The position numbers and the translations under genes were made by a program. From Tepidibacter hydrothermalis (GTDB lineage: Bacteria > Bacillota > Clostridia > Peptostreptococcales > Peptostreptococcaceae), in assembly GCF_029542625.1 (NCBI RefSeq), contig NZ_CP120733.1, positions 682,001 to 746,000 on the forward strand: DNA of 64,000 nt, written 5' to 3'. Positions within the stretch are counted from its first letter, which is position 1, and every line of letters starts with the position of its first letter. Positions 46,182 to 54,711 of the stretch are shown piece after piece. The notes under the pieces are model-generated. The model was not told the DNA's origin, searched no databases, and saw nothing but the letters and a program-made list of their open reading frames with translations.

Positions 46182-46330
46182 TTTGTTTTGAGTTTATAGA
46201 TAAAGTAGGGATAGTGAAAATCTAAAACCATATTTAAAAATTAAGTAATATAATAAATATGACTTATGGTAAAAAAAGTAAGAATGATGATATTATATAA
46301 ATAGAAAGTCTATATAACTAGGGGGATAAT

Positions 46331-47425
46331 ATGCGTCACATTAAAACTAGTAAAAAAGATATATTTGGGTTTACAATGATGGTAATTGTATTTATGATAG
46401 TACATCTATTTTATGAGAATCTATTATTAGACGGTGAATTATCAGGTATTTGGATAGGTCTGCTTATAGTAGGAGTAATAGGAGAATTAATTAAAGAATC
46501 AAGAGATTATATATATAAAAGAATACTTATAAGATGTAGTATTCCTATTATTATGATATTGAACTATGTATTGTTTAGATTTTCAATACATATACCAAAT
46601 TATATAGTGTTTTTTACAATTCTTTGCATATATATAATCATTATCTACAGAACAAGTTTTGATAGATATAAGATGATTTTTTCTATTGGTATAATATCTT
46701 TGTTATTATTGTTTTTCTGCACAGATTATTATATTAAATCAAACAATATAATAAAGGATATTAATTTTAGAAGATATATATCAAAAGAATATGGTATAAA
46801 AGGTAAGATAGAACCTAGTGATCTAGAGAATATAGAAAAGCTTAGTATAGATGTATCAGACATAAATAGCATAAAGGGTATAGAGTATTTTAAAAATCTT
46901 AAAGAATTATATATACATGATGCCTATAAAATAAATGACTTTTCTTGGATGCCACAGTTAAATAAACTCAATTATTTGATGCTATGGTATATGGATTTAG
47001 ATGATTTAGAATCTATAGAAGAACTTAGATCTTTAGAACATCTTGAAATTGTATATCCTAAATATGGGGAGTTAGAGAATCTAAAAAATTTCTCGAATCT
47101 AAAAGAACTGGATATTCAAGGTATAGACTATATGGAAAATTTGAATTGTATTAAAGGTCCTAAAAATATAAAAAGGCTAGGTCTTGGAGATTCTCAAATA
47201 GTGGTTTTTGATGGAATAGAAGAATTTGAAAAGATTGAAGAACTAAGTTTATACAAGATTTCTTCAACTGATGTATCTAAAATATTTGAACTGAAAAATT
47301 TAAAGAAAGTAGTTATGGAAAGTTGTAATATATATAAACAGGATGAATTTATACAAAATCTAAAGGCGGATGGAATTCAAGTTGAAATAATAGAACCTCC
47401 CAAGATACCTCTATTTGAAGAATAA
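46331..47425 (+). CDS. Membrane protein with C-terminal leucine-rich repeats, paralogue 1
   Basis: A 364-residue protein. The first 145 residues contain about five membrane helices ending near CTDYYIKSNNIIKDINFR. The rest holds leucine-rich repeats of about 21-22 residues with the SDS22/internalin-like rhythm (IEKLSIDVSDINSIKGIEYF, LKELYIHDAYKINDFSWM). The LRR part should lie on the outer face if the helix count is odd. No LPXTG motif. The function is unknown; the LRR part suggests protein binding. It is followed after 72 bp by a close paralogue. AGGGGGATAAT ribosome region. Confidence 0.75.
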   Translation: MRHIKTSKKDIFGFTMMVIVFMIVHLFYENLLLDGELSGIWIGLLIVGVIGELIKESRDYIYKRILIRCSIPIIMILNYVLFRFSIHIPNYIVFFTILCIYIIIIYRTSFDRYKMIFSIGIISLLLLFFCTDYYIKSNNIIKDINFRRYISKEYGIKGKIEPSDLENIEKLSIDVSDINSIKGIEYFKNLKELYIHDAYKINDFSWMPQLNKLNYLMLWYMDLDDLESIEELRSLEHLEIVYPKYGELENLKNFSNLKELDIQGIDYMENLNCIKGPKNIKRLGLGDSQIVVFDGIEEFEKIEELSLYKISSTDVSKIFELKNLKKVVMESCNIYKQDEFIQNLKADGIQVEIIEPPKIPLFEE

Positions 47426-47497
47426 TTATATGTACAAATTGAATTTATAGTAAAAAATATTATATAATGTGAGATTTATTATAGCAAGGGGGATAAT

Positions 47498-48565
47498 ATG
47501 GAGGGCTTTAAAATTAGTAAAAAAGAGTTGTTTTTTTATACATCTATCTTAATTATAGCTATGGTAGTTCATCTGTTTTATACAAATATGGCAGTAGACG
47601 GTGAAGTTCCATTTATTTGGGTATGTATTATTATATGGGTAATAATAGGTGAACTTAAGAAAGAATCAAGAAAAGGTATCTTTAAAAGGATATTTATAAA
47701 ATCTGTTCTTCCTATGATTATGGTATTGAATTATGTACTATTTAGATTTTCGATGAATATACCTAACTATATATTATTTTTTATAGTTGGGTGCTCCTAT
47801 TTAATTATCGTATATAATAATAGTTTTGATAAATATAAGATAATTTTTTCAGTTAGCATAGTATCGTTGTTATTAATATTTTTTTATACAGATTATTATA
47901 TTAAATCAAACAATATAATAAAGGATATCAATTTTAGAAATTATATATCAAATCAGTATGATATAAAAGATAAGATAGAGTCTTCTAGTTTGAACAATAT
48001 TGAAGAATTAGATATATATGGATCAGCAGATATAAATAGTATAGAGGGTATAGAGTATTTTTCTAATTTAAAAGAACTAAACATTTCAGGTGCTTATAAA
48101 ATAAATGATTTTTCTCCTTTAACAAAAAATAAGAAACTAAAAGACTTGGGATTATGGCATATGGATCTAAATGATTTAAAATCTATACCAGAAGTCAATA
48201 ATATAGAAAATCTTGAAATAGGACACCCGGAATATGGAAAAATATATAATTTAGAACAATTCACTAACTTAAAAAAATTGGATATAAGTAGTGTGGAGTA
48301 TATGGAAAATTTAAATTGTATAAAATCAGTTGAAAATATAGAAAAGCTATATATTTACTATTCTCAAATATCCACTCTTGATGGGATAGAAAAATTTGAA
48401 AATCTTGAAGAACTTTATTTGGATTATATTCATCCACTTGATGTATCTAAAGTATTTGAACTTGAAAATCTGAAAAAAGTAAGTATACACGACTGTAAAA
48501 TACAAAAACAATATACATTCATACAAAAGTTAAAGGATAAAGGAGTTAAAGTTGAAATGGAATAA
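47498..48565 (+). CDS. Membrane protein with C-terminal leucine-rich repeats, paralogue 2
   Basis: A 355-residue protein with the same plan as its upstream neighbour: about five membrane helices, the shared DYYIKSNNIIKDINFR join, then internalin-like repeats (IEELDIYGSADINSIEGIEY, LKELNISGAYKINDFSPL). The two proteins align along their whole length, so they arose by tandem duplication; divergence is greatest in the LRR surface positions. The ribosome region (AAGGGGGATAAT) is also shared. No enzyme motif is visible. Confidence 0.75.
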   Translation: MEGFKISKKELFFYTSILIIAMVVHLFYTNMAVDGEVPFIWVCIIIWVIIGELKKESRKGIFKRIFIKSVLPMIMVLNYVLFRFSMNIPNYILFFIVGCSYLIIVYNNSFDKYKIIFSVSIVSLLLIFFYTDYYIKSNNIIKDINFRNYISNQYDIKDKIESSSLNNIEELDIYGSADINSIEGIEYFSNLKELNISGAYKINDFSPLTKNKKLKDLGLWHMDLNDLKSIPEVNNIENLEIGHPEYGKIYNLEQFTNLKKLDISSVEYMENLNCIKSVENIEKLYIYYSQISTLDGIEKFENLEELYLDYIHPLDVSKVFELENLKKVSIHDCKIQKQYTFIQKLKDKGVKVEME

Positions 48566-48595
48566 TAATATCCAAATATATCCTTATAAAATATA

Positions 48596-48624
48596 TTGAC
48601 ATACAATATGTATAATGGTACGAT
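48596..48624 (+). promoter_or_regulatory. pyrBI promoter
   Basis: TTGACA (48596-48601), 17-bp spacer, TACGAT (48619-48624) preceded by TGG as an extended -10. A TATAAT at 48611 is too close to the -35 to be used with it. Confidence 0.6.
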
Positions 48625-48650
48625 AATTATTAATAAAATGAATCTTTAAT

Positions 48651-48677
48651 ACTGGTCCAGAGAGGCTAGGAAGGTTG
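48651..48677 (+). promoter_or_regulatory. PyrR-binding RNA element 1 (attenuator)
   Basis: GGTCCAGAGAGGCTAGGAAGG matches the PyrR anti-antiterminator consensus (RUCCAGAGAGGYU with a closing GGA). It lies about 25 nt into the transcript and about 65 nt before a terminator hairpin, the classical arrangement for PyrR-dependent attenuation by UMP. Confidence 0.88.
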
Positions 48678-48740
48678 TAAATATGGATAAATTTAAATGT
48701 GTACTTTAAGTACATATTTATAATAATTATGTCTGTAATT

Positions 48741-48770
48741 ATGCCTTTCTATAGTAGAAAGGCATTTTTT
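48741..48770 (+). terminator. Attenuator terminator in the pyrBI leader
   Basis: Perfect 10-bp stem ATGCCTTTCT / AGAAAGGCAT with a 5-nt loop and T6, located inside the leader ahead of pyrB. Confidence 0.92.
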
Positions 48771-48791
48771 AATATAGAGATCTTTTAAAGT

Positions 48792-48816
48792 AGTCCAGAG
48801 AGGCTGTAAAGGAGGG
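48792..48816 (+). promoter_or_regulatory. PyrR-binding RNA element 2 covering the pyrB ribosome site
   Basis: AGTCCAGAGAGGCTGTAAAGG followed by AGGG. The PyrR core is perfect, and the closing strand of its hairpin (GGA) is the pyrB Shine-Dalgarno sequence GGAGGG, eight bases before the ATG at 48824. PyrR binding here would hide the ribosome site and block translation. Confidence 0.85.
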
Positions 48817-48823
48817 TAATATT

Positions 48824-49744
48824 ATGTTAAAAGGAAGAAATTTAATTCAACCAAATGATTTTTCACTACAAGAGTTAGATTCAGTATTAAGTCTTGGTGA
48901 AAAAATAATTCAAAATCCACAAAAATATGTTGATGTTTGTAAAGGAAAGCTATTGTCTACATTATTTTATGAGCCATCAACTAGAACTAGGTTTAGTTTT
49001 GAAGCTGCTATGCTTAGGTTAGGTGGAAGCTTAGTAGGTTTTTCTGAGCCAGGATCATCTTCTGTATCAAAGGGAGAATCACTTGCTGACACTATAAGAA
49101 CTGTTGGATGTTATGCTGATATAATTGCTATGAGACATCCAAAGGAAGGTAGTGCATATTTAGCAGCTAAACATTCAAATATACCTGTAATAAATGCAGG
49201 TGATGGAGGACATCAACATCCTACTCAAACTCTTACTGATTTACTTACTATAAAATCTTTAAAAAAAGATTTAAACAATCTTACAATAGGACTTTGTGGA
49301 GACTTAAAATTCGGTCGTACTGTTCACTCGTTAGTTAAGGCCATGGCAAGATACCAAAACATAAAGTTCGTATTCATATCCCCATCTGAACTTAAGATCC
49401 CAGACTATATAAAAGAAGAAATAGAAGGAAACTACTACGAAACTTCAAGCTTAGAAGAAGTAATAGATAAAGTTGATATACTTTATATGACTAGAGTTCA
49501 AAGAGAGAGATTTATAAATGAAGAAGAATATTTAAGACTTAAAGACAGTTATATACTTACAAAAGATAAATTGAAAACTGCAAAAGAAGATATGCTTATA
49601 CTGCATCCACTTCCAAGAGTAAATGAAATATCAACTGAAGTAGATGATGATCCTAGAGCTGTGTATTTTGAACAAGCTAGATACGGAATGTTTGTTAGAA
49701 TGGCTTTAATTATGAAGTTATTGGGGGTTGATATAGATGCTTAA
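48824..49744 (+). CDS. pyrB: Aspartate carbamoyltransferase, catalytic subunit
   Basis: A 306-residue enzyme that joins carbamoyl phosphate to aspartate in the first committed step of pyrimidine synthesis. It shows the carbamoyl-phosphate motif [15 protein letters not shown], the loop [22 protein letters not shown] and the C-terminal HPLPRVNEI. Length is typical. It overlaps pyrI by eight bases. Two PyrR RNA sites precede it, so UMP should repress it. Confidence 0.97.
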   Translation: MLKGRNLIQPNDFSLQELDSVLSLGEKIIQNPQKYVDVCKGKLLSTLFYEPSTRTRFSFEAAMLRLGGSLVGFSEPGSSSVSKGESLADTIRTVGCYADIIAMRHPKEGSAYLAAKHSNIPVINAGDGGHQHPTQTLTDLLTIKSLKKDLNNLTIGLCGDLKFGRTVHSLVKAMARYQNIKFVFISPSELKIPDYIKEEIEGNYYETSSLEEVIDKVDILYMTRVQRERFINEEEYLRLKDSYILTKDKLKTAKEDMLILHPLPRVNEISTEVDDDPRAVYFEQARYGMFVRMALIMKLLGVDIDA

Positions 49745-50159
49745 TATAAACAGTATAAAAAAAGGAATAGTAATAGATCATATAAAGGCTGGATGTGGAT
49801 ATAAGATATTTAAGCAATTAGGACTTCATAAAGCAGATTATTCGGTGGCACTTCTTAAGAATGTAAGCTCGAATGCCATGGATAAAAAGGATATTATAAA
49901 AATCGAAAATGAAATAAACATAGATTTTACAGTGCTTGGAATAATAGATCCGAATATAACTGTGAATGTAATAGAAAACGAGAAGATAAAAGAAAAAATA
50001 AAGCTTTCAATTCCAAAGACAGTAAAGGGAATATTTAAATGTAAAAACCCAAGATGTATAACTACTGTTGAGAACATAGATGAAGTTGAGTTTCTACTAG
50101 TTAATGAGGAAAATAAAGAGTATAAATGTGAGTACTGTGAAAGTAGAACGTCTTTGTAA
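49737..50159 (+). CDS. pyrI: Aspartate carbamoyltransferase, regulatory subunit
   Basis: A 140-residue regulatory chain that binds nucleotides and gives allosteric control to PyrB. The N-terminal allosteric domain starts [19 protein letters not shown]; the C-terminal zinc domain has [15 protein letters not shown] and CEYCE (four Cys). Its presence means the organism uses the E. coli-like PyrB6-PyrI6 holoenzyme, not the unregulated Bacillus type. No other pyr genes follow. Confidence 0.96.
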   Translation: MLNINSIKKGIVIDHIKAGCGYKIFKQLGLHKADYSVALLKNVSSNAMDKKDIIKIENEINIDFTVLGIIDPNITVNVIENEKIKEKIKLSIPKTVKGIFKCKNPRCITTVENIDEVEFLLVNEENKEYKCEYCESRTSL

Positions 50160-50181
50160 ACAATAATATATAGTAAAAATG

Positions 50182-50216
50182 AGGCTTATAAATATAATTA
50201 TATTTATAAGTCTTTT
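50182..50216 (+). terminator. Terminator of pyrBI
   Basis: GGCTTATAAATATA / TATATTTATAAGTC stem with wobble, followed by T5. Confidence 0.82.
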
Positions 50217-50287
50217 TACATTTAACTCGTTTAAATCTACAAAACTATTCTAAAAATAATTTTGAACTTGCTGTTAAAATTATTATG

Positions 50288-50316
50288 TTGACTTTTTGTA
50301 GTCAATAATATATAAT
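50288..50316 (+). promoter_or_regulatory. Sigma-A-like promoter within a 649-bp intergenic region
   Basis: TTGACT (50288-50293), 17 bp, TATAAT (50311-50316). It is flanked by an inverted repeat (GTTGACTTTTTGTA and TACAAAAAGTTGAC, 11 of 14 matching) that could be an operator. If it serves the next gene the leader would be about 485 nt. From 50330 to 50728 I see no gene or named RNA. Confidence 0.5.
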
Positions 50317-50728
50317 ACAAAAAGTTGACTTGTTACTAAGATAAAGCTGAGTAGGAATACAAATGATTTAAAAAAATAAACTTACCATTAATTCAAAAGT
50401 TATTATTAAAATACTTTTCATTTTATTATTAATATAAAACAAAAATGTATATTCATTTCTTTTTTATGTTAATAATTCTTAAAAAATTCGAGTTATTAAA
50501 TCACGTTTATTCTATTATTGAATTTCCAAGATGAAATATTTAAATTACTTAAATGAAAAAATTGTATAATTGATTTTATTTGATTTTTCATAGGGTAGCC
50601 TGTGTTGTTAAGAATTGTTATATTTTTACATAATATACATATTTAGCATAAAGAGGTTGGTTTTTAATCATGAAATTTTATCAAATAACTAATTATTCAT
50701 TAATATATTCTTAGTTTCACTTGATAAT

Positions 50729-50780
50729 GAATAGGAAATTATATTCTTGTATAAATTGCAGATAAGTATAATTTTCGTTA
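50729..50780 (+). repeat. Dispersed repeat family C, copy 2
   Basis: GAATAGGAAATTATATTC continuing to TATAATTTTCGTTA, matching 9831-9882 over about 52 bp with scattered changes. It ends about 25 bp before the ribosome site of the next gene. Confidence 0.6.
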
Positions 50781-50808
50781 AGAAAAAAGCAGAAAAGGAG
50801 GTGTCAGG

Positions 50809-51348
50809 ATGACAAAAGAAGTTATATTTTCACTTATTGGTTTATTTCTAATAACGTCTTTTACCAATATTTTAGCAACACTAAAATCTATATTAATATC
50901 AAAAAAAATTATGAATCCGGTTTATTTTCTGGTATTTATAGATGCGATGATTTTTGCAATGGTAGTCAATAAAGTTACTAGTTCAAAGGGAATACATTTT
51001 ACTATTGCATATGCACTAGGTAAACCTGCAGGGGTTTTTATAGGATCAAAAATTGAAGAACGATTAGCACTAGGTATTTTAGAAGTAGATTTGTTTTTAA
51101 ACAATAAAGATAAAATGATTGCAATAGCAGAAAAACTTAGATCGGTAGGTTATACGGTAAATCATTTTCTTGCTGGAGGCAATAACGGAGAAGCAAGATA
51201 CAAAGTTGAAGTCGTAATAAAGAGAAATGAATTTAAAGTATTTAGAAATGTTTTGGATGAATGTGGTATTAGTAATCCAACTCTAAAAATAAAAAATTTA
51301 AGTAAAGTAGATGGTAAAATTACTACAACAAGTATTCAAACAAATTAA
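50809..51348 (+). CDS. DUF5698/DUF2179-type membrane protein (UPF0316)
   Basis: A 179-residue protein. The first 95 residues contain three membrane helices with ILATLKSILISKK and YALGKPAGVFIGSKIEE, typical of DUF5698. The remainder is a soluble DUF2179 domain, an alpha/beta fold also found at the end of YitT proteins, probably a small-molecule sensor. Two domains, order and length match the UPF0316 family. The biochemical role is not known. Ribosome site AAAGGAGGTG. Repeat C copy 2 lies just upstream. Confidence 0.85.
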   Translation: MTKEVIFSLIGLFLITSFTNILATLKSILISKKIMNPVYFLVFIDAMIFAMVVNKVTSSKGIHFTIAYALGKPAGVFIGSKIEERLALGILEVDLFLNNKDKMIAIAEKLRSVGYTVNHFLAGGNNGEARYKVEVVIKRNEFKVFRNVLDECGISNPTLKIKNLSKVDGKITTTSIQTN

Positions 51349-51393
51349 TTAATGAAAAATACAAAGGGGATATGCATACATTTCAAGAATTAT

Positions 51394-51420
51394 AAAGTGA
51401 AACTTAATTCAGTTGGATTA
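51394..51420 (+). repeat. 5' fragment of repeat family A
   Basis: AAAGTGAAACTTAATTCAG followed by TTGGATTA; only the left arm of hairpin 1 remains. It lies about 20 bp before the hutD-like start codon, sense orientation. Confidence 0.65.
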
Positions 51421-51442
51421 AAAAAAGGCAGGGGAATTTGGA

Positions 51443-52054
51443 ATGGAGAAAAATATTAAAATTATAAGAAAGAACGAACATAAGACAAGTGAGTGGTCTG
51501 GGGGAACTACAACACAGCTATGTATATATCCATATGATTCTGAGTATAAGGAACTCAATTTCAAGTGGAGATTAAGCTCTGCAAGAGTTGATATTGATGA
51601 ATCAGTATTTACGCATCTACCTAATATTAAAAGGAAAATAATGATTTTAGATGGGGAATTACTTTTAGAACATCAAAATCACTATAGTGTGAAGCTTAAA
51701 CAATTTGAACAAGATACTTTCTGTGGAGATTGGAAAACAAAGAGTTATGGTAAAGTAATAGACTTTAACCTAATGATGAATGATTGTGAAGGTGATTTAG
51801 AATATATATGTATTGATAAGCTTAGTTCAAAAAAGATAGTATTTGATAATAAAAAAAGAAAGTATGATTACGTAGCAGATGTTCTGTATGTAATTAGAGG
51901 TGAACTAGAGATTAATTCACAAGATACACTTTATGAAGGTGATTTGCTTTTAAGCTATATTGAAAGAAATGAAGAATCTAAAGAGGTAAATCTTATCAAT
52001 AAATTAAATACAGATATAAAAGTTATTAGAAGTACTATATACTTTAATAATTAG
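51443..52054 (+). CDS. HutD-family cupin protein
   Basis: A 203-residue double cupin of the HutD/Ves family. The N-terminus EHKTSEWSGGTTTQLCIYP with the WSGG(T)TTQ motif and the FKWRLSSARVDID strand are diagnostic; the second half repeats the cupin with GELEINSQDTLYEGDLLL. HutD often accompanies histidine utilisation genes, where its role is unclear; none are present in this window. Ribosome site GGCAGGGGAAT. An intrinsic terminator follows, so it is a single-gene unit. Confidence 0.88.
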   Translation: MEKNIKIIRKNEHKTSEWSGGTTTQLCIYPYDSEYKELNFKWRLSSARVDIDESVFTHLPNIKRKIMILDGELLLEHQNHYSVKLKQFEQDTFCGDWKTKSYGKVIDFNLMMNDCEGDLEYICIDKLSSKKIVFDNKKRKYDYVADVLYVIRGELEINSQDTLYEGDLLLSYIERNEESKEVNLINKLNTDIKVIRSTIYFNN

Positions 52055-52060
52055 ATTAAA

Positions 52061-52093
52061 AGCCATCTGATTTTGAAAATCAGGTGGTTTTTT
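52061..52093 (+). terminator. Intrinsic terminator after the hutD-like gene
   Basis: CCATCTGATTTT / AAAATCAGGTGG stem with one wobble, then T6. Confidence 0.9.
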
Positions 52094-52203
52094 GATTATT
52101 ACAAGTTTGTAATATTTGTGTAATTTAAATCGATAGTTTGTAATTATAGATTGATTTATAATTTAAATTGTAAACAACAAAGAAAATAAATGGAGGTATA
52201 AAA

Positions 52204-52746
52204 ATGAAAAAGAAAATTATAGCAATTTTAAGTGTTATTTTAATAATAATAGGAGTAGGAGCATTAATGTTTGGAAAAGAAGTGTATCATGAAATGAATC
52301 AAAATTCTTATGAGAATGTAAGGATAAAATATGAAAAACAAATAGTCAAATATTCAAAAAAATATGGGGTTAATCCATGTCTTGTTGCAGCTATTATTTC
52401 ACAGGAAAGTGATTTTAGAAGTGGAAAATATAAAAAAGGGGAGAAAACAGGATTAATGCAAATAAGGGATACAGCAGCAAAAAAGTGGGCAAAAGAAATG
52501 GGAATGAAGGATTTTAAAGGGGAGATGTTGAAAGATATTGATACAAATATAGAATTAGGGACTTGGTATTTAGGAAAACTAAACAAAGAAAATGATAATG
52601 ATGAAGACAAAGTTATTCAAGGGTGGTATGATCGCCATGTAACTTATTGTGGTTTGCCAAGTAGAGATGGTGTAGAAGGATATACTAAAATAATAAAAGT
52701 AATAGAAAAAGAAATGGAAAAAAAATATTCAGATAAATTAAAATAG
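52204..52746 (+). CDS. Lytic transglycosylase, SLT domain
   Basis: A 180-residue exported murein lyase. An N-terminal hydrophobic helix (about residues 5-23) acts as a signal or anchor. The SLT domain starts KYSKKYGVNPCLVAAIISQE with the catalytic Glu, then SDF, GLMQIRDTAAKKWAKE and a C-terminal AWYDRH-like GWYDRHVTYCGLPS segment. It cleaves glycan strands with 1,6-anhydro-muramic acid formation. TGGAGGTAT ribosome region; a terminator separates it from the next operon. Confidence 0.92.
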   Translation: MKKKIIAILSVILIIIGVGALMFGKEVYHEMNQNSYENVRIKYEKQIVKYSKKYGVNPCLVAAIISQESDFRSGKYKKGEKTGLMQIRDTAAKKWAKEMGMKDFKGEMLKDIDTNIELGTWYLGKLNKENDNDEDKVIQGWYDRHVTYCGLPSRDGVEGYTKIIKVIEKEMEKKYSDKLK

Positions 52747-52754
52747 TAATTGTG

Positions 52755-52796
52755 AAAATAAGTTCATATACAAGGTATATATGAACTTATTTTTAC
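52755..52796 (+). terminator. Terminator between the transglycosylase and the ABC operon
   Basis: AAAATAAGTTCATATA pairs perfectly with TATATGAACTTATTTT, with a short loop and a weak T-run. Confidence 0.82.
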
Positions 52797-52815
52797 AATT
52801 TAGGAGGCGAAAAAA

Positions 52816-54690
52816 GTGACATTTGAACAATTTATACTCAATAATGTAAAAAGGAATTCACAAACTTATCTAGCCTATTTTTTTAGCAGTATTTTTTCGG
52901 TTATGATATTTTTTTCTTTTGCAGCATTTAGTTTTCATCCAAATATAAGTGATCAAACTATTCAAAAATCAGTTAAAAGCGCAATGATTGCTTCTGAATA
53001 TATAATATTCATATTTGCATTTTTATTTGTATTATATTCTGTAAGTACATTTTTAAAAGTAAGAAATAAAGAATTTGGAACTTTAATGATACTTGGAATG
53101 TCAAAGAGACAATTAAATAAATTAGTTTTTATAGAAAATATGATTATAGGAAGTTTATCAATAGTTATAGGAACAGCATTAGGAATTGTTTTTTTTAAGT
53201 TTTTTCTTATGCTGTCTTCAAAAATTATAGGTATAGATTCTATGAAATTTTATTTTCCGCTTAAAGCTATAGCATTAACTTTTGTTAGTTTTCTAATATT
53301 GTTTATAGGAATATCAAGTTTTACTATATTTTTAGTTAGAACAAATAAAATAATTGAACTATTAAAGGGAAGTAAAAAACCAAAGAAAGAGCCAAAAGCA
53401 TCTATTATATTGTCTATAGTATCAGCAATATTAATATTAGGGGGATATACACTATCTCTTACAGCAAGACCAGCCACACTAGTCAATTTGGTTATACCAG
53501 TTATAGTAATTGTAGTAATAGGAACTTTTTTATTTTTTTCTCAACTTAGCATATTTATAATAAAACTTCTTAAGAGTAATAGAAAATTTTACTTAAATCG
53601 TACTAATATGCTTTGGATATCTGATTTAGCGTATCGTATTAAAGATAATGCCAGAATGCTTTTTTTAGTTAGTATTTTATCTTCTGTAGCATTTACTTCG
53701 ATATCTACTTTTTATATAGTTGATAGTAATATGAAAAGTGAACTATCTGAAGATGTTCCATTTGCAATAAATTATAGAGTTAGAGAAGATATAAAAGAAG
53801 ATTATGAAGATATAAATACAATAGAAAATAAGCTTGACAAAAATAACGTAAACTATAAAAAAGCTGAAGTTATTATTAAAATGGGTTATATAGAAGAAGA
53901 AAAATATGAACAAAGTTTTATAAAACTTTCACAGTATAATAAGATTGCAGATATACTCAAGTTTAATAAAATTGAATTGAAAAAAAATGAAGCTTTTATA
54001 GCTACTAGATTTGACGAAGAGGAAAATTTAGCTAATAAGATGATAAAATTAAAAAATAGTGATATTAAACTAAATGTAGTAGGGGCAAAAAAACAAATAA
54101 TTCTACCTCAAGGCATTTTTCAACCATTTATTGTAGTTGAAGATTCTATTTTTGAACAAATGGAAAATAGTGGAAAAATTAATGATGTTTTTTATGGATA
54201 CTATATTGAAAAATGGGATAAATATGTAGATTTATCAGTAGAACTTAAAAATAAAATAGATAAAGAACAACCAGATTTTTGGATGTTACCATATGAATAT
54301 AAATTAAGTAAACAAATGTCTTCACTTCTTTTATATATAGGATTTTTTATAGGGTGCATATTTTTTATGGCCGCTGGAAGCTTTTTGTATTTTAGATTAT
54401 ATGCAGATTTAAGTGAGGAAAAACAGAAATATTATAATATTTCTAAAATAGGACTTACAGACAAGGAAATGAAAAAAATTGCAACAATTCAAATGGGTTG
54501 CTTGTTTTTTATACCATATATAATTGCTGTAGTTCATACACTTGTAGCATTGAAGCCATTACAACTGCTGTATTCGGATATATTTATTCATGGAATAAAA
54601 GTTTTAATAGTATTTGCTGTTGTTCAGATTATATACTTTTTAATTATAAGAAATAAATATATAAATTATTTATTGAAAAACATAGTGTAA
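52816..54690 (+). CDS. Bce-type ABC transporter permease
   Basis: A 624-residue FtsX/MacB-superfamily permease, GTG start with AGGAGGCG upstream. It has ten membrane helices in the 1+3+... pattern of BceB, starting FEQFILNNVKRNSQTYLAYF, with a large extracellular loop (about residues 320-500) between helices 7 and 8 that in this family recognises cell-wall-active peptides. The nearby ATPase and histidine kinase lacking a sensor loop complete a peptide antibiotic detoxification module. The peptide recognised cannot be read from the sequence. Confidence 0.92.
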   Translation: MTFEQFILNNVKRNSQTYLAYFFSSIFSVMIFFSFAAFSFHPNISDQTIQKSVKSAMIASEYIIFIFAFLFVLYSVSTFLKVRNKEFGTLMILGMSKRQLNKLVFIENMIIGSLSIVIGTALGIVFFKFFLMLSSKIIGIDSMKFYFPLKAIALTFVSFLILFIGISSFTIFLVRTNKIIELLKGSKKPKKEPKASIILSIVSAILILGGYTLSLTARPATLVNLVIPVIVIVVIGTFLFFSQLSIFIIKLLKSNRKFYLNRTNMLWISDLAYRIKDNARMLFLVSILSSVAFTSISTFYIVDSNMKSELSEDVPFAINYRVREDIKEDYEDINTIENKLDKNNVNYKKAEVIIKMGYIEEEKYEQSFIKLSQYNKIADILKFNKIELKKNEAFIATRFDEEENLANKMIKLKNSDIKLNVVGAKKQIILPQGIFQPFIVVEDSIFEQMENSGKINDVFYGYYIEKWDKYVDLSVELKNKIDKEQPDFWMLPYEYKLSKQMSSLLLYIGFFIGCIFFMAAGSFLYFRLYADLSEEKQKYYNISKIGLTDKEMKKIATIQMGCLFFIPYIIAVVHTLVALKPLQLLYSDIFIHGIKVLIVFAVVQIIYFLIIRNKYINYLLKNIV

Positions 54691-54711
54691 GCTTTAGATA
54701 AGGGGTGAAGT

